A DNA stretch of 64,000 bases, from NCBI RefSeq assembly GCF_000203795.2, contig NW_006281102.1, forward strand, positions 1,096,567 to 1,160,566, read 5' to 3'. Position 1 is the first letter of the stretch. Each line of letters opens with the position of its first letter. Positions 1 through 12,100 of the stretch are shown here, one piece after another. This DNA comes from Batrachochytrium dendrobatidis JAM81 (Eukaryota; Chytridiomycota; Chytridiomycetes; Rhizophydiales). The position numbers and the translations under genes are program-made. The notes below the pieces were generated by a model. That model did no database searches. It had not been told where the DNA came from and saw nothing but the letters and a program-made list of their open reading frames with translations.

Positions 1-18
1 TCTAGTCTAATACAAAGC

Positions 19-1460
19 ATGTCAGGGTCTCGTAGAAAGGTCTTGCTCAAAGGTATTTTGTACTATTCTGTTCAAATCCGTCTACTGCTTCATTACTGTT
101 TTCTTACTATGATTGTTTATGCAGTTTATCAACCAGTTGAGCTAACCTGCTTCTGATACTCGACTACTATCTGAAATCAACTTTAGTCATCATCCTTGGA
201 GATAGCGGGTAAATAGTGTCTCTTGTCGCTGCAAACATGTATTGAAAACCAGTACTTTGACAATTCCATGCATCATGGATTGGATGCACCAGTTTAATAG
301 CTACTTGCAAAATCTCATTTTTGCTGAATAGCCATGTTTTTATTATTTGAACTCTGAGCATGAGCTGCATTGAGTACTGGAGAAGCATATTTGCTATTTT
401 ATTGCTTCCTTTTTGCTACTGCAATTGCTATCAATCCCACTACAACTGGAGTTTAAAAACATATTTGTCTTGAAGATTACTGGCATCTAATCGCATTCAT
501 AACTATAGTGTCGGAAAGACGTCGCTCATGAACCAGTATGTCAACAGCAAATTCAGCACTCAATACAAGGCAACTATTGGTGCTGATTTTTTAACAAAAG
601 AGGTTATGGTCGAGGAAAGATCGGTTACAATGCAGGTATGATTCTGTTGTCATTTTTACTAGTGTAGTTACTATCGTGTCGTGAGCATGCATTTTATAGT
701 AGCTCAGTGTTGACGTTATCTTTGCAAATATGCATTCATTTGATGGGTGCTTTAGATTTGGGATACTGCTGGACAGGAACGATTTCAGAGTCTTGGAGTG
801 GCATTTTACAGAGGCGCCGACTGTTGTGCACTCGTGTACGACGTCAACAATGTTAAAAGTTTTGATAATCTGGATAGTTGGAGAGACGAGTTTCTGCTTC
901 AGGCAAATCCTAGAGATCCGGAAAATTTCCCTTTTGTAGTCATTGGCAACAAAGTAGACGTTGAGGACTCGAAGCGACAGGTAGTTTGATTTTCATGTTG
1001 AAACTGGCATTCATGATTACAATGCAATGATCTAGCAAGAGCTATTGCCTAAATTAAACTTTTCTAATGGCAATTTCATTAATAGGTGACCCAAAAGCGT
1101 GCCATGACATGGTGCCAGCAAAAAGGAAACATTCCTGTATGTGTCGAGTTTAAATTATTTGGATCGTAGTCGTTGAAATTTCATATCATGAGCTAATTGT
1201 CCGCTGGTATATTTTAGTATTTTGAAACCAGTGCAAAGGAGGGTATTAATGTAGAGCAAGCATTTCACACCATTGCAAAGAATTCCTTGAAGCAAGAGGC
1301 AGATATTGAGCTATACAGGTAACACAACAGTGCAATTCATGTAAAGGCAATACAAAAGACTGACACTAGTACTGTTTGTTTTGTATAAAGCAGTGATTTT
1401 CCAGATCCAATCAAGATTGACGGGGACGTAACACCCAAGAATGCAGGCTGCGAATGCTGA
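19..1460 (+). CDS. YPT7: Rab7/Ypt7 small GTPase
   Basis: Late-endosome/vacuole Rab GTPase that, in this family, recruits HOPS and retromer for vacuole fusion and endosome maturation. Seven exons can be joined in frame: 19-52, 187-208, 509-635, 756-980, 1086-1136, 1217-1318 and 1394-1460. Together they give all the G-motifs: P-loop GDSGVGKTS (split over exons 2 and 3), switch I with TIGADF, switch [19 protein letters not shown], and ETSAKEG. The protein ends in GCEC, a C-terminal double-cysteine pattern for geranylgeranylation. YRGADCC and the effector region are typical of Rab7. The ATG at 19 gives the expected short N-terminus [11 protein letters not shown] before the first beta strand. An AATAAA lies at 1579-1584, about 120 bp after the stop. 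The family assignment is secure; every exon boundary has GT-AG. Confidence 0.95.
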
Positions 1461-1553
1461 TTAGGCATGCTTTACAAATGGGTTGGCCAGAGTGTTTGAG
1501 ACTAAGAAATGAATTGGTTTACACTTGAATGTGCGATGAATTGTGGATGCAAT

Positions 1554-1563
1554 ATCACGTGAT
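1554..1563. promoter_or_regulatory. Palindromic E-box ATCACGTGAT upstream of RIF1-like gene
   Basis: A perfect 10-bp palindrome with a CACGTG core, 52 bp upstream of the RIF1-like ATG. CACGTG is the known binding core of fungal bHLH factors such as Cbf1 and Pho4. The same 10-mer recurs at 34451-34460. A regulatory role here is inferred from position only. Confidence 0.4.
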
Positions 1564-1614
1564 GTCGATGGATTTGAAAATAAAATTTAAGAATTCGACG
1601 CTCCGATTGCAGCG

Positions 1615-4600
1615 ATGGAAATGACGGTGTTTTTGCAATCTGACTCGACTACTCTCTCTGAACGGTCTGAAATATGGAAGACTGTGTTTCAGACGTTGCG
1701 GAATGCTCAGACCACTTTAGATACGCAAATATCTCATGATGCTTTAAAAGAACCAGCGGTTGCAGATCTGCAGCTTACTTTGTCTGCAACTGGATCGTCT
1801 GCCAAGTCGGCGATACTCTCCACCGCTCTCGACTTTTCTCAAGAAAAACTGTCCGGTTTGGTTTCTGCATGGGAAAGAGATTTGGCGCCTACTTTCATCT
1901 CTTCCCGAACTGAGCTTTCCGACACACTGTAAGTTGCTCATGACTGAGTAGCAAACTCGTGTCCGAATGACACGAGTTGATTATTCTTTATCGCTGCGAT
2001 TTGATCATGAACATGTCCTTGTGCAGTACTAAACATCTTTTTGTATTGCTCTTGAAAATATTTCCAGTGAGAAAGATGCTCTGGCTTGCCTTTCTGCTGT
2101 TCTTTTCCAGGAGGAACTGGTTAAATTATTGACCGAATCGCAGCTTTCTTCTCTTTTAGATATCCTGATATGTATTATTTCAAGTGCTTCTTGTGGAGAC
2201 TATCCCCAGTCAACCTGTCAATTGGCTGTTTGGACTTTGTCTTCCCAAAAAATTCAACCTACTCGGATTATTGAACTCAAGGCTGATCGCATTATTGCCG
2301 CGCTCATGAGCTGTCTGCAGTCGAACCATGTGAATCTGGTCGATGGAGCACTGCGAGCATTTTCTCGAGTGTGTATGCAATCTTCTTATTTTTCCCAGAA
2401 TGTATCCAGCTGGTTTGGAATTGTAATGGACTTGCTTTTCTCTGCCGAAACTTCCATTCGACGGTCTGCAGATAGCTTTCTTTCTTTGATTGCCCCACAA
2501 ATGATTACTTTTAGTGAAATACACCTAGAACCATCAAAAAAGTCTAGCAGATCATCATCTGGGTTCATCTCCAAGTTTATCGACACATTGAGTGCCCATT
2601 CTAATGATGGTATCAACATGATGTGTGCTTGGGGTCACGTCATGATTGCTTTTGGAGTCAAATTGCATAAAACAGAGTCATTGAATACACTACTTTCCAT
2701 CGCTGAGGTAAGCTTGACTATATTCTAGCCACGTCTGTCAATCTAAATGTATCTGACCAGTTTCTGTCTTAAACCTTGAATATTACTTTAGCCAAACTTC
2801 AATTCTACTCGACCTGCACAAAGAATTGCCGCATTTAGAGCTTGGAAACGCTTGATTCTTAATTTTTCGCTTAATGGTAATAATCAAATTTTGATTTTGC
2901 AGTATTGGTTTGTATTTAATTCTTGATTGTGAATATTTACATATGGGTCTATTATTGCAATACCATTGTGTTGATTTTACTATAATAGGTCATTTGTTTT
3001 ACAGCAAGCGTGTTAAACTTATTCTTCTTCCTATATGGCACTGCTTGCGTCTTGAAAAAAAGAATTCTGTTCGCCAGGCTGCATTTGAAACATACATGTA
3101 TTTGCTAGTGCATCTTGGTCGCCGCTCAATGCCACTTGCTGGGTTTTTGGAAAATTACGTGTTACCCACATTGCAGTATATCCTATCCAAAGGCACCATG
3201 CTTGAAATTCTTTTATTGGCACTGGGTATGTTTTGTTTGATTTTAAACTGCTATTGAAATACATGTGTCAAGCCACAGGCTTTTATACTGTATCTAATGT
3301 GTTTACATACTGTTACAAGCTGATCTGATCGATAAACCGGCCGAGCCTATTTCTCAAGATGCAACTATTATGATCCTAGACAGCTCTGCGATTGATTTGA
3401 GCGGCCAGATATGTAGATATATTCCAGTCGAGGCCTGGACTCAAGCCGATTTTGATGTGCTTGTTCAATGCGTGTCACTGTCTCTTAACCGGCTAGAGCA
3501 AGCTCAGGTATATCGTTGTATTACTAGTTGTTGCATTGGTCTGGTGATTGATAACATATATGCTTGGTTTGTGTGCAGGAGCCGTGTTATCGCATTTGGA
3601 CAAAGATTTGTGATTTTACACAGTCTTTATTGAAGCTTGAAATAGATAGAGGCAGAAAATGTATGCTCTCCATTGTCAAATTTCTTGGTAGTCTGGTGCA
3701 ATCTGAATCAGGTATGATCATCTTTATTTTTATTGCCAAATCAAGTCAGGGGTATAAGCAAAGACTGTATCTTTGCTGGTATGATTACCTATACCTTGAA
3801 ATTGATAAAAGTCAGTTGACCAATATGTTGATGGTAATTTAAATGTTTGATAGTGAGTGTTGCCACGTTGGCCATGGAACTGTACCTCCCTGGAGTTACT
3901 CTACTATCTTTTGAGTTTTGTAACCTTTTCTCAGAAGACATTGACATGTTCAAATATATTCTTGAAGAGGGTGTGGGCTTTATGTCCATGAAACTCGCAC
4001 CAACCACGCTGGATGCATGGTTGCGTTTTTCCAAAGAGATTTTGGCTATGGTAAGCATGCCATGGGTTGAAAATTACGCATTTTTGTCTAAATGGCATGT
4101 AATGGATTGGTATGTTAACTTTTCATGAGCTGGATTGTCGATCTAGATACCCGAAGGCAGTGTGTCTGAGAATGTCATTATTGCACTTGAGCAAGTAGAA
4201 ACGAATTTGGCTACACATTTTTCTAAAGTCAACACTGTCCAAGATTCCCCAGCAGTTGAGGAGAGTATTGGGAGTCTAGACAATGAAGATTCAAACGATA
4301 CAGTTACCGCGATTGAGCATGCTGATGATTCCGCGTTGCTGGATCTCGATTCAAGTATTCAAATGGATTTTTTGCAGCCAAAGCACTCTTTTACAATGCC
4401 AGACAACTCTCTACACAAAGTGACACAGGAGAAGCGTAAATCCGACATTACTGCAACTGATGTGCGGCCTGTCAAACGAGTTTTGGCCAATGATGGTAGA
4501 GAATTTACGATGCATTTGAAAAAACTCGTGCAGTTTCAAGAGGATTTAAATGTGATGGATGCAAACGAGATTCTAAGAGTGCAGACAACACTTGTACAGC

Positions 4601-4635
4601 TTATGGGCATGTGCTGCGAGCGCCTTTCTCAATAA
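1615..4635 (+). CDS. RIF1: RIF1-like HEAT-repeat protein (telomere/replication timing)
   Basis: About eight exons give a protein of roughly 760 residues made of helical HEAT-like repeats. The best match to the Rif1 N-terminal domain is the stretch running from AWGHVMIAFGVKLHKT, across an intron, to RIAAFRAWKRLILNF and then SKRVKLILLPIWHCL. This is the 'AW..LI.NF' followed by 'KR.KLL..P' pattern of Rif1. Exon 1 is 1615-1928, exon 2 2068-2707, exon 3 2792-2876; exon 4 starts at 2989. The last exon, from about 4147, is acidic and Ser/Thr-rich, then basic, and ends at the TAA at 4633. In known Rif1 proteins the HEAT domain binds DNA ends or telomeres, and short RVxF/SILK motifs recruit PP1 phosphatase to oppose DDK at origins. 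Here the protein is much shorter than yeast or animal Rif1. A KLVQF motif near the C-terminus fits the loose RVxF pattern. Family call is good, function inferred. Confidence 0.75.
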
Positions 4636-4778
4636 AATACATATTATTTCCACATGTATTTTATTTAGACTGATTGCCATCTACCCAGCCCTGTAGTTTG
4701 AAGACCGGATAATAAAGGAATCAGTTTTGAGAAAATAGTTGAAATATTCGAATTTCTACAATAATCAACACATTGCAG

Positions 4779-6327
4779 ATGGGAAAGTCGTCCAAGGACA
4801 AGGTGACTATTTATCAACCCATTCCAGTGTTTAAATGTGCATTCAAATCCAATATAGCATTTTTGAATTTGTGAACCGGATTCATTGTAGAGAGATATAT
4901 ACTACCGGCTTGCAAAAGAACAAGGCTGGCGAGCCCGCAGTGCATTCAAGCTCTTACAGATTGGTGAGTGTCATAGAAACTATAGCTGGATTATAGCAGC
5001 AACAATGCGAATACAATTGGTTTTACTTGATTGTGTTACTGTCTTGACAAGGAAAACAGTTTTCTGGGTATTTGTTGATGGTTCGAGTCAATAGTGGTCG
5101 ATTGCCAACACGTTTTATTCAACATTTTTAAATAGACGAAGAATACAATATATTTGAAGACGTCAAGAATGTCGTTGATCTCTGTGCAGCTCCTGGAAGT
5201 TGGTCTCAAGTGCTGAGCAGGGTATGTATTTGATTCCAAGCAAGCAAACAGTATTGCAATCTGATGCTTTATTTCGTTGGATTAGAGACTAGCATCGACA
5301 GATTCAACCAAGCAATCCAAGATTGTTGCCGTGGATCTGCAAGCCATGGCACCATTGCCTGGTGTCATTCAGATTCAAGGCGATATCACCAAAAAATCAA
5401 CAGCCGAGCTAATTACATCGCATTTCGATGGCGAAAAGGCCGATCTGGTAATCTGTGATGGTGCACCTGACGGTGAGATATAGTTTATCCAATATTAGAT
5501 GAATGCATCAAAGTTTTTGTTTCAATCTTGCTTGAATAGGTTAATCATTGCCAGAATGTTTGGGTTGATATTGTAGTTACTGGATTACACGACATGGATG
5601 AATACATTCAAGCGCAACTTCTTCTTGCAGTAAGGATCCACAATCATTGTTTGAAATCCAATAGTTTTTAGCTCAGTGTATCCGACTATGACCAACCATG
5701 ACCATCACCGTGTATGTTTTGAAATAGGCATTCAACATTACGTCGCATGTATTGCGAAACGGCGGTACATTTATTGCCAAGATTTTTAGAGGAAAGGACA
5801 TTTCGTTGCTGTTTGCACAAATGAGACTCTTTTTCCCTTTGGTTGATGTAGCAAAGCCCAGGAGTTCTCGAGATTCTAGTATTGGCAAGTGTCGATGCAT
5901 TTAAAACCACTTTTATTATAACACGGGCGATCCATTACTTGTACTCATTTTGTACACTTGGCCAATCAATTCTTTAGAATCTTTTATTGTATGCAGAAAC
6001 TACTCTCCACCAGCAGGATACGTTCCGACCATGGCTAATCCGCTTTTAGATCTCGACTATAATTTTGAAAACGAACTTACTGGAATCAATCGGTGCATTG
6101 TGCCGTTCATGGCATGCGGAGATCTGTCTGGGTTTGACTCGGACATGACGTATCCACTGCCAGAAACAGAGGTTGGATAACATGTTTATTTTACAAATCA
6201 ATTCTGATGTCTAATTTGTATTTTGTAGAATGACGAAACGTACACGCCTTTGAACCCAGTGCAGGCTCCAATCAATCCTCCATACAAGTCATTTCAGCAA
6301 ATGAAACTCGAGCAAACTATGAAATGA
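4779..6327 (+). CDS. TRM7: tRNA (cytidine/guanosine 2'-O) methyltransferase, FtsJ/TRM7 family
   Basis: SAM-dependent RrmJ/FtsJ methyltransferase. In this family Trm7 methylates riboses 32 and 34 in the tRNA anticodon loop, with partner proteins Trm732 and Trm734. The protein starts MGKSSKDK, then [25 protein letters not shown], the conserved FtsJ N-terminus carrying the first catalytic Lys. SAM motif I is [15 protein letters not shown]. The catalytic Asp sits in VICDGAPD with TGLHD in the following exon, the second Lys in [10 protein letters not shown], and the Glu in [12 protein letters not shown], so the K-D-K-E tetrad is complete. GYVP in the C-terminal part is typical of eukaryotic Trm7. 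At least seven exons are needed; the ATG at 4779 lies at the very end of a short first exon. The protein ends MKLEQTMK. No sign of damage. Confidence 0.92.
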
Positions 6328-6467
6328 AATCTTATTGACTTTATAAAAGTGCTGAATACCATTTGCAGGGCCGAATTCTGTTGGATTTAATAATCGAGCA
6401 AACTGGATTATTCAAGAGTTTAGTTTCAAATATTCAAGTTTCTTGACAATCTATTTGAATAAGCAGA

Positions 6468-8834
6468 ATGTCGTCTCGAGCATTGAGGAAACTTCAAAGG
6501 AAGAGAGATGTTGTTTCGTCAGTGGTTTCTGTAGCACATGAAAGCAGTGATAGAAACTCTGATTCTGATGCAGAGTCGGTCGTCACTCCCAAAAAGAATC
6601 CATTTGAGCTGGTAAGCTGTGGTCTGAGCAATACCACAAGAACATATGAGTTATTCAAATAAACTCGCTTTCATATATAGTTGGGATCTGAGAATAGCGA
6701 CGAAGCCGCTGAAGAAAGCGACAGTCCAGTCAGTGTCGTTCAGCGTCCATCCACAGCACCCAGCAGTAGGAAGAAAAAAGCAGCCAAGAAGCAATCAAAA
6801 CAGACACTACAGCAAGACAATCATGATGATATCGACAAAATTTTAAAGGAGCTGCATGACGAGTATGGAGATATTGGTCTCTCTACCAATGCCATTGAGG
6901 CTGTTAATATGAAGACTATACTTGATCATCATTTTGCGATTGATTCTCGCATGTTGGATGCTGATGTTGAAATGAGTCGAGTCTTTGGTTCTAAAGTCGT
7001 CCGTGATGAAATCCGTGCCAAAAAGTATGCCAAAACATCCAAACGAACCATACTTGTTCACTGTCGTCAGGCATGGTCAAAACTCAGCAATACTGGAATT
7101 TCCATGGAAGTTGTTCAAACAAATTCTACTATTCAGCCCACAGTATTCTCTTTTGTGCACTCCAAAGCATACCAAGAAGGCCAACGCCAGTTTGTTCAAG
7201 CAATCGAATCGCACAATCCTGAAGCACTTACAACTCTCCTCCAGTTTTATCCATCCAATGTAGATATTTTACTTCAGCTGAGTGAGATCTGCAAGCACCA
7301 GAACGAAATCGCGCCGGCTGGGGAATTGGTTGAGCGTGCTCTTTATACATTTGAACGATCATTCCATTCTCTATTTAATATATCTGCTGGAAACTGCAAA
7401 ATATCCTATGACCGAGTTGAAAACCGCTCGTTTTTGATCTGTTTGTATCGCCATATTGAGCATCTATCACGCAAAGGGTGTTGGCGTACCGCATTCGAGT
7501 TCCAAAAACTGCTTGCAAACATAGAAGTTGGAAACGATTCTCTGTGTAGCTTGTTGTTTTTGGATATATATGCTATCAAATCAAAAGAATTTGTTTGGTA
7601 TAAAAAGTTTTGGGAAGATTGTGCAGGTGAGCAAAAGCTGCACACACTTCCAAATGTTGCTTATTCCATTGCGTTGATTCATTGGGAGCTTGAACGTGAA
7701 CATGGAGAGGTAGTATCTGACACTTGTGTATTTATAGACATCTGCTATTTGGTGATGAGTATTGAATTTAACTGACAGTCGTTTGTTTTGGGATCACTCT
7801 AGAATCACGATTTTAGCTCACAGTTGCTACAACAGGCTATAGCTCGGTTTCCTACCACATTCAATGCATTGACCAAGGATATCACATCATCTCAGCAAAT
7901 TTTTGTCAATAGCCCATTTTTTTATTCTTACAAAGAGTAAGTGTTGCTGTTTAGTGAATACTATGTTGTCGATTCAGCATTTTGCTTGGAATTTGCCGGC
8001 GATTAACTTTCTGCTGTTTTATCTTGATTTGATTTTTATAAGACACGGCCGCACAAGTGAATCAGCATTCGAAATGCTTGGTATCCTGTATGCTGAAAAA
8101 GCAACATCGGTTTGGAAAGTTCCTGAACTTTTATCCTGGCTTAACTCACAAGCAACAATTGTATCTGAAGATGCGTCTCTAGCTACTCCTCCAAAGTATA
8201 TTGAAGATGCTTTGCAATTTAGAGTGCTTCATCCATCAACAGCGCTTCCGTTTTTACGCAACGTGTATCGTATTATTTTTATTTCGGGTAAGCTGTTGAT
8301 CTTGGCGTAACTCGATTTTCAGATTATAATCTTTAATTATTGAACTTACCTTGTCAATATAAACTGCTTTTTATGTTCTTGTGAATAGATATTCGGTCAT
8401 TGATTAGCTATATTCCTCAAACTACTTCTGCAGAAGATATGGTCATGTATGATCCTTTCCCACCACTGAATGTGGAAAAATCAGTCTATGCCGAGTATCG
8501 AGAAACATTATTGAACCAGCATAATGAAGCAGGATCAGGCGAGTCATACTTGGATATGACTCGCCGGTGGTTTGCAGGCATCCTTGCACGAAATAACGGC
8601 AACCTGGAAGGCGAAGCTAGACATGAGGAAAATGAAGACGCTCATGAGGAGGAAATTGAAAGAGATATGAATGATGATCCACATGATGAGGGTATGAATG
8701 TACCAAACGAAACAAGTGGATTGAGGAGTTTATTTGAGCGTATTGGTTTGGGAGGGATCCTTGGATCAACTGGCGCCTCAAATGATCAACACGAAGCAAC
8801 CGATGAACATCCCAACAATGATGTCACTGACTAG
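6468..8834 (+). CDS. TCF25: TCF25/Rqc1-like ribosome quality control protein
   Basis: Homologue of TCF25 (Nulp1), whose yeast relative Rqc1 works with the E3 ligase Ltn1 on stalled 60S subunits. The basic, Ser/Asp-rich start (MSSRALRKLQRKRD) is followed by an acidic, lysine-rich region. The diagnostic block lies in the long exon around 7250-7600: LLQLSEICKHQNEIAPAGELVERALYTFE, then SLFNISAGNCKISYDRVENRSF, then ALYKH-like CLYRHIEHLSRKGCWRTAFEF and LLFLDIYAIKSKEF. Further exons (about 7803-7937, 8041-8288 and from 8389) complete the helical C-terminal region, with HPSTALPFLRN. The tail (about 8600-8834) is very acidic and probably disordered. Start ATG 6468 follows stop codons in frame. The gene starts 140 bp after TRM7 on the same strand. 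Family assignment is strong; the small exon junctions are approximate. Confidence 0.88.
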
Positions 8835-9195
8835 CTTTAAAAAGCAATTGGCTTGATATTACAAACTCGACGTTTGTGGTGGAAACCATTTGATTGAATA
8901 AACTTGCATCTTTTGTTTTGAAATATGGCTTTATTTCAGTGCAGACAGGGTGAATTGAAAATTGAATCGCATCTGTTTATTGAACCGACTTTTTAAAACC
9001 TTGTATTTTCTTTCGTAAACCAATCAAAAGACACTATACGACAGGAATACATGCAAATCTCATACAGTTGGATGTTGAATGAAAAAACTCGATAAAAATT
9101 AAAAACATGCACGCTGTATCAACTTGTATTACCATCTACCCTATGAACAACTAGCAGATAAAACTGTTGTTGGTAAATGAAAACAGAACAAGAAA
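8835..9195. other. Convergent intergenic region, TCF25/SNF2
   Basis: AT-rich 3' flank shared by the converging TCF25-like and SNF2-like genes. Several AATAAA/ATAAA-like elements occur on both strands (for example near 8897 on the plus strand), as expected for two 3' ends. No open frame, RNA gene or repeat is visible. Confidence 0.5.
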
Positions 9196-12100
9196 CTATT
9201 GGTCTACATCATCGTCGTCATCATTAACAATATTACTAAGCTTCATCTTGATTCTTGGTGTAAACTGTGGAGTGGATTGTAACGCTTGAGGATCAGTGTG
9301 ATTGGGCTCGTATCCATCATATTTGTACATATCATTATTCTGCTGTGCAGCATAACCATTGTCATGATCCAAAGGCATAGATGGCTCAGCGACCGCAGCA
9401 CTATTTTTGTAGTCGAAAGCAAGAATCTCCACATTGCCATTGGGACACATTTGCAAAATGACATCATCAAACACCTTTTTCATCTGAACCGCATCTTCCC
9501 AGACTTCGGAGCCTTCCATATTGTAAGCCATGGCATTGGCAAACATAAGATGAAAGTCGGAAATAAAAGATTGAAGATCGGGATAAAAAGTATGTTTTGC
9601 GCGATGCAAAATCATGTCCATGGCAATTGGAGCAGAAATGTATTTGTAGTAGTCGGCGTAGCTAACACGGTCTGGTAATGTCACATAGAGCTCACAGCGA
9701 CGGCGAGTATATCTAAAATTCAAATTAGTCAGCAAAAGCACTTTATGATACGAGTCGCTTTATAAACATACCCTTCAATTTCGACCTCGGCTTCCTCAAC
9801 AGCCTTGTATGCAGCCATGAAAATACGGCGCAAAGCAGAACGCATGGCTGGATCAACTGTATCGGGTGCGTCAGGATCAACATCTGCAAAATATCTATGC
9901 CCCCTTCTGCCAGAATCCGCACCGTCTTTTCCAAACTTGTTATGCAGCTTTTTAAATCGCTTCTTACCACGGGCTCCTCCTTGCCCATCAACACTATTGT
10001 CATCGACTACGGATCCAGATCCCATACCAGTAGACGAGGCATCAAAATCATCAAGCATATTAAGTCCAGAATGTTTCGGCTTACGTCCACGTTTTTTCCC
10101 ATTATATGCATGACCAGAAGTAGATAAGCGCGACTCATGAGCAGAATCGGGCAGCTCAAGAGAATCGGCCATGTGTACAGGTGTAGTCACCTCATCGTCC
10201 ATATTATCAATATCAGCACCTGGAGTATCCCCAGCTTCAGAACCAGGCGTCGAGTCATTGTTATTGGCTGCCATACGGGCCAACTTGGCTTCACGACGTC
10301 TGCGCTTCTTAAGTGTCACACTCTCCAAATCGCCATGATCGACCGCGTTCAGCCATTGCTCTTCATTTAGACCATCATCGTAGATCACATCTTTGCGTTG
10401 GCGTCCGCCACGACCGAAATACAACTCGGCAGAGTTTTTACCGTCTTCAGGCAGTTCTGGATCTTCTAAAAACTCTTGTGGTAGTTCAGCATCTTGCATA
10501 AGACGACAAGGCACGGGTCCTGTATTTCCTCGAGCTCTCCACGCTTGCTCTTCCTGCTGTCGACGCTCAACATCCATTTTATTAAATAGTTCCAGCTCGC
10601 CTTCATTACGTGCAATAATTTCGTTCAAATCCGAGTCCTCGATTTCTCCTTCCTTTTCAATATTCTCGCCATCTTTGTCACCCTCTTCTCCATCATCACC
10701 ATCTGCGCCAAAAAGAGATCGAAGAAGCTCTTCACGCTCACGTTCAGAGGTTTTGTTGTCAAATTTACCGGCCTGAATAACTTTACCATCAATATCAAGC
10801 TTGTATTGTGCACGAGCTAAAATGGTTTCCTCGACAGATTTGGATGTGATAAGACGAAGAATGCGAACCTCTTTTTTTTGGCCAATACGATGTGCACGAT
10901 CCTGAGCCTGCAAATCCTGATGAGGATTCCAATCCGAGTCATAAATAATTACTGTATCAGCTGTTTGCAAATTCAAACCAAGACCGCCTGCACGAGTACT
11001 CAGCAAGAAAATAAAAGGCGGATCATCGGGTCGGTTAAAAGTCTTTAACATGACAGTTCGCTCTTCAGGCTTGGTGTGTCCATCCAGACGAAGGTAAATA
11101 TGCCCACGCCATCTGAGATAATCTTCCATAATATCCATAACCTGTGTCATTTGAAAAAACATGAGAATACGATGACCAGATACTTTGAATTTAGGAAGGA
11201 TACGATCAAGCAGCTCAAATTTTCCAGCAACCCGAAAAAGAGTATCGTTGGTTCCCTTTGAGGGGTTGATCAGTTCTTCCACCTGATCAAACACAAACGG
11301 ATGGTTGCAAATCTTGCGAAACTGCATAATAAGATTGTTGAGCACTTTTTTTCTGTTCAATAGACAAGGTTTCAAAATACAAGTATAAAAAGTCATGCAT
11401 TGATTAGCAATTGTCAAGTGAAATATGCAATCACAACTGTCAAAAAGTATACATGGAATACACTTACTTGCTAAATCCATCCCCACCAAAACGACGATGG
11501 CGAATCTGCTCATATAAGCGAAGTTGCAGAGCTGACATAGGACACTTGACTATCGTCTCTACCTTGTCAGGAAGTTCGGATTCGACATCCTTTTTGAGAC
11601 GACGAAGTAAGAATGGTCGCAGCACCTTGTGTAAACGTCGAATAATCAGCAGTTGTTCTTCTTCGTTAAGGTCTATACGGTCTTGGCCTGTTGTTCCGGA
11701 AAATGGTGAATTGAACCATTCATCAAAAGACTTGACCGAGTTGAACACTTTGGGAAGAATAAAGTTGAGTAGAGCCCACAGTTCTGGAAGATTGTTCTTT
11801 AAAACAAATCAAATATAAAGTAAGCTTGCTGAAATAAAAATGGGTAAACTTGAATGGAAAGCAGTCACAAATGATAATGACAAAAACAGAGTTCATGGCA
11901 CAATCAATAAGTAGTATTGGCCTGCACGCACAGAAATGGCGTTACGCTCTCCATATACCGATCACAGCTTAAAGATGGATCAAAGTAATCAGATGACACG
12001 CAAAATAGAGGTATATTCATACACTCTAGTAATCATCACTCTAAGCCGTCATTTCAATTTGAAAATCAAAACTCTTGATGAAATACAAATTCAATAAGAC

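Noticed and set aside
9286..11261. Several 60-130-codon plus-strand frames opposite the SNF2 gene
   Set aside because: All lie antisense to conserved SNF2 domains and have low-complexity Ser/Arg translations typical of shadows.
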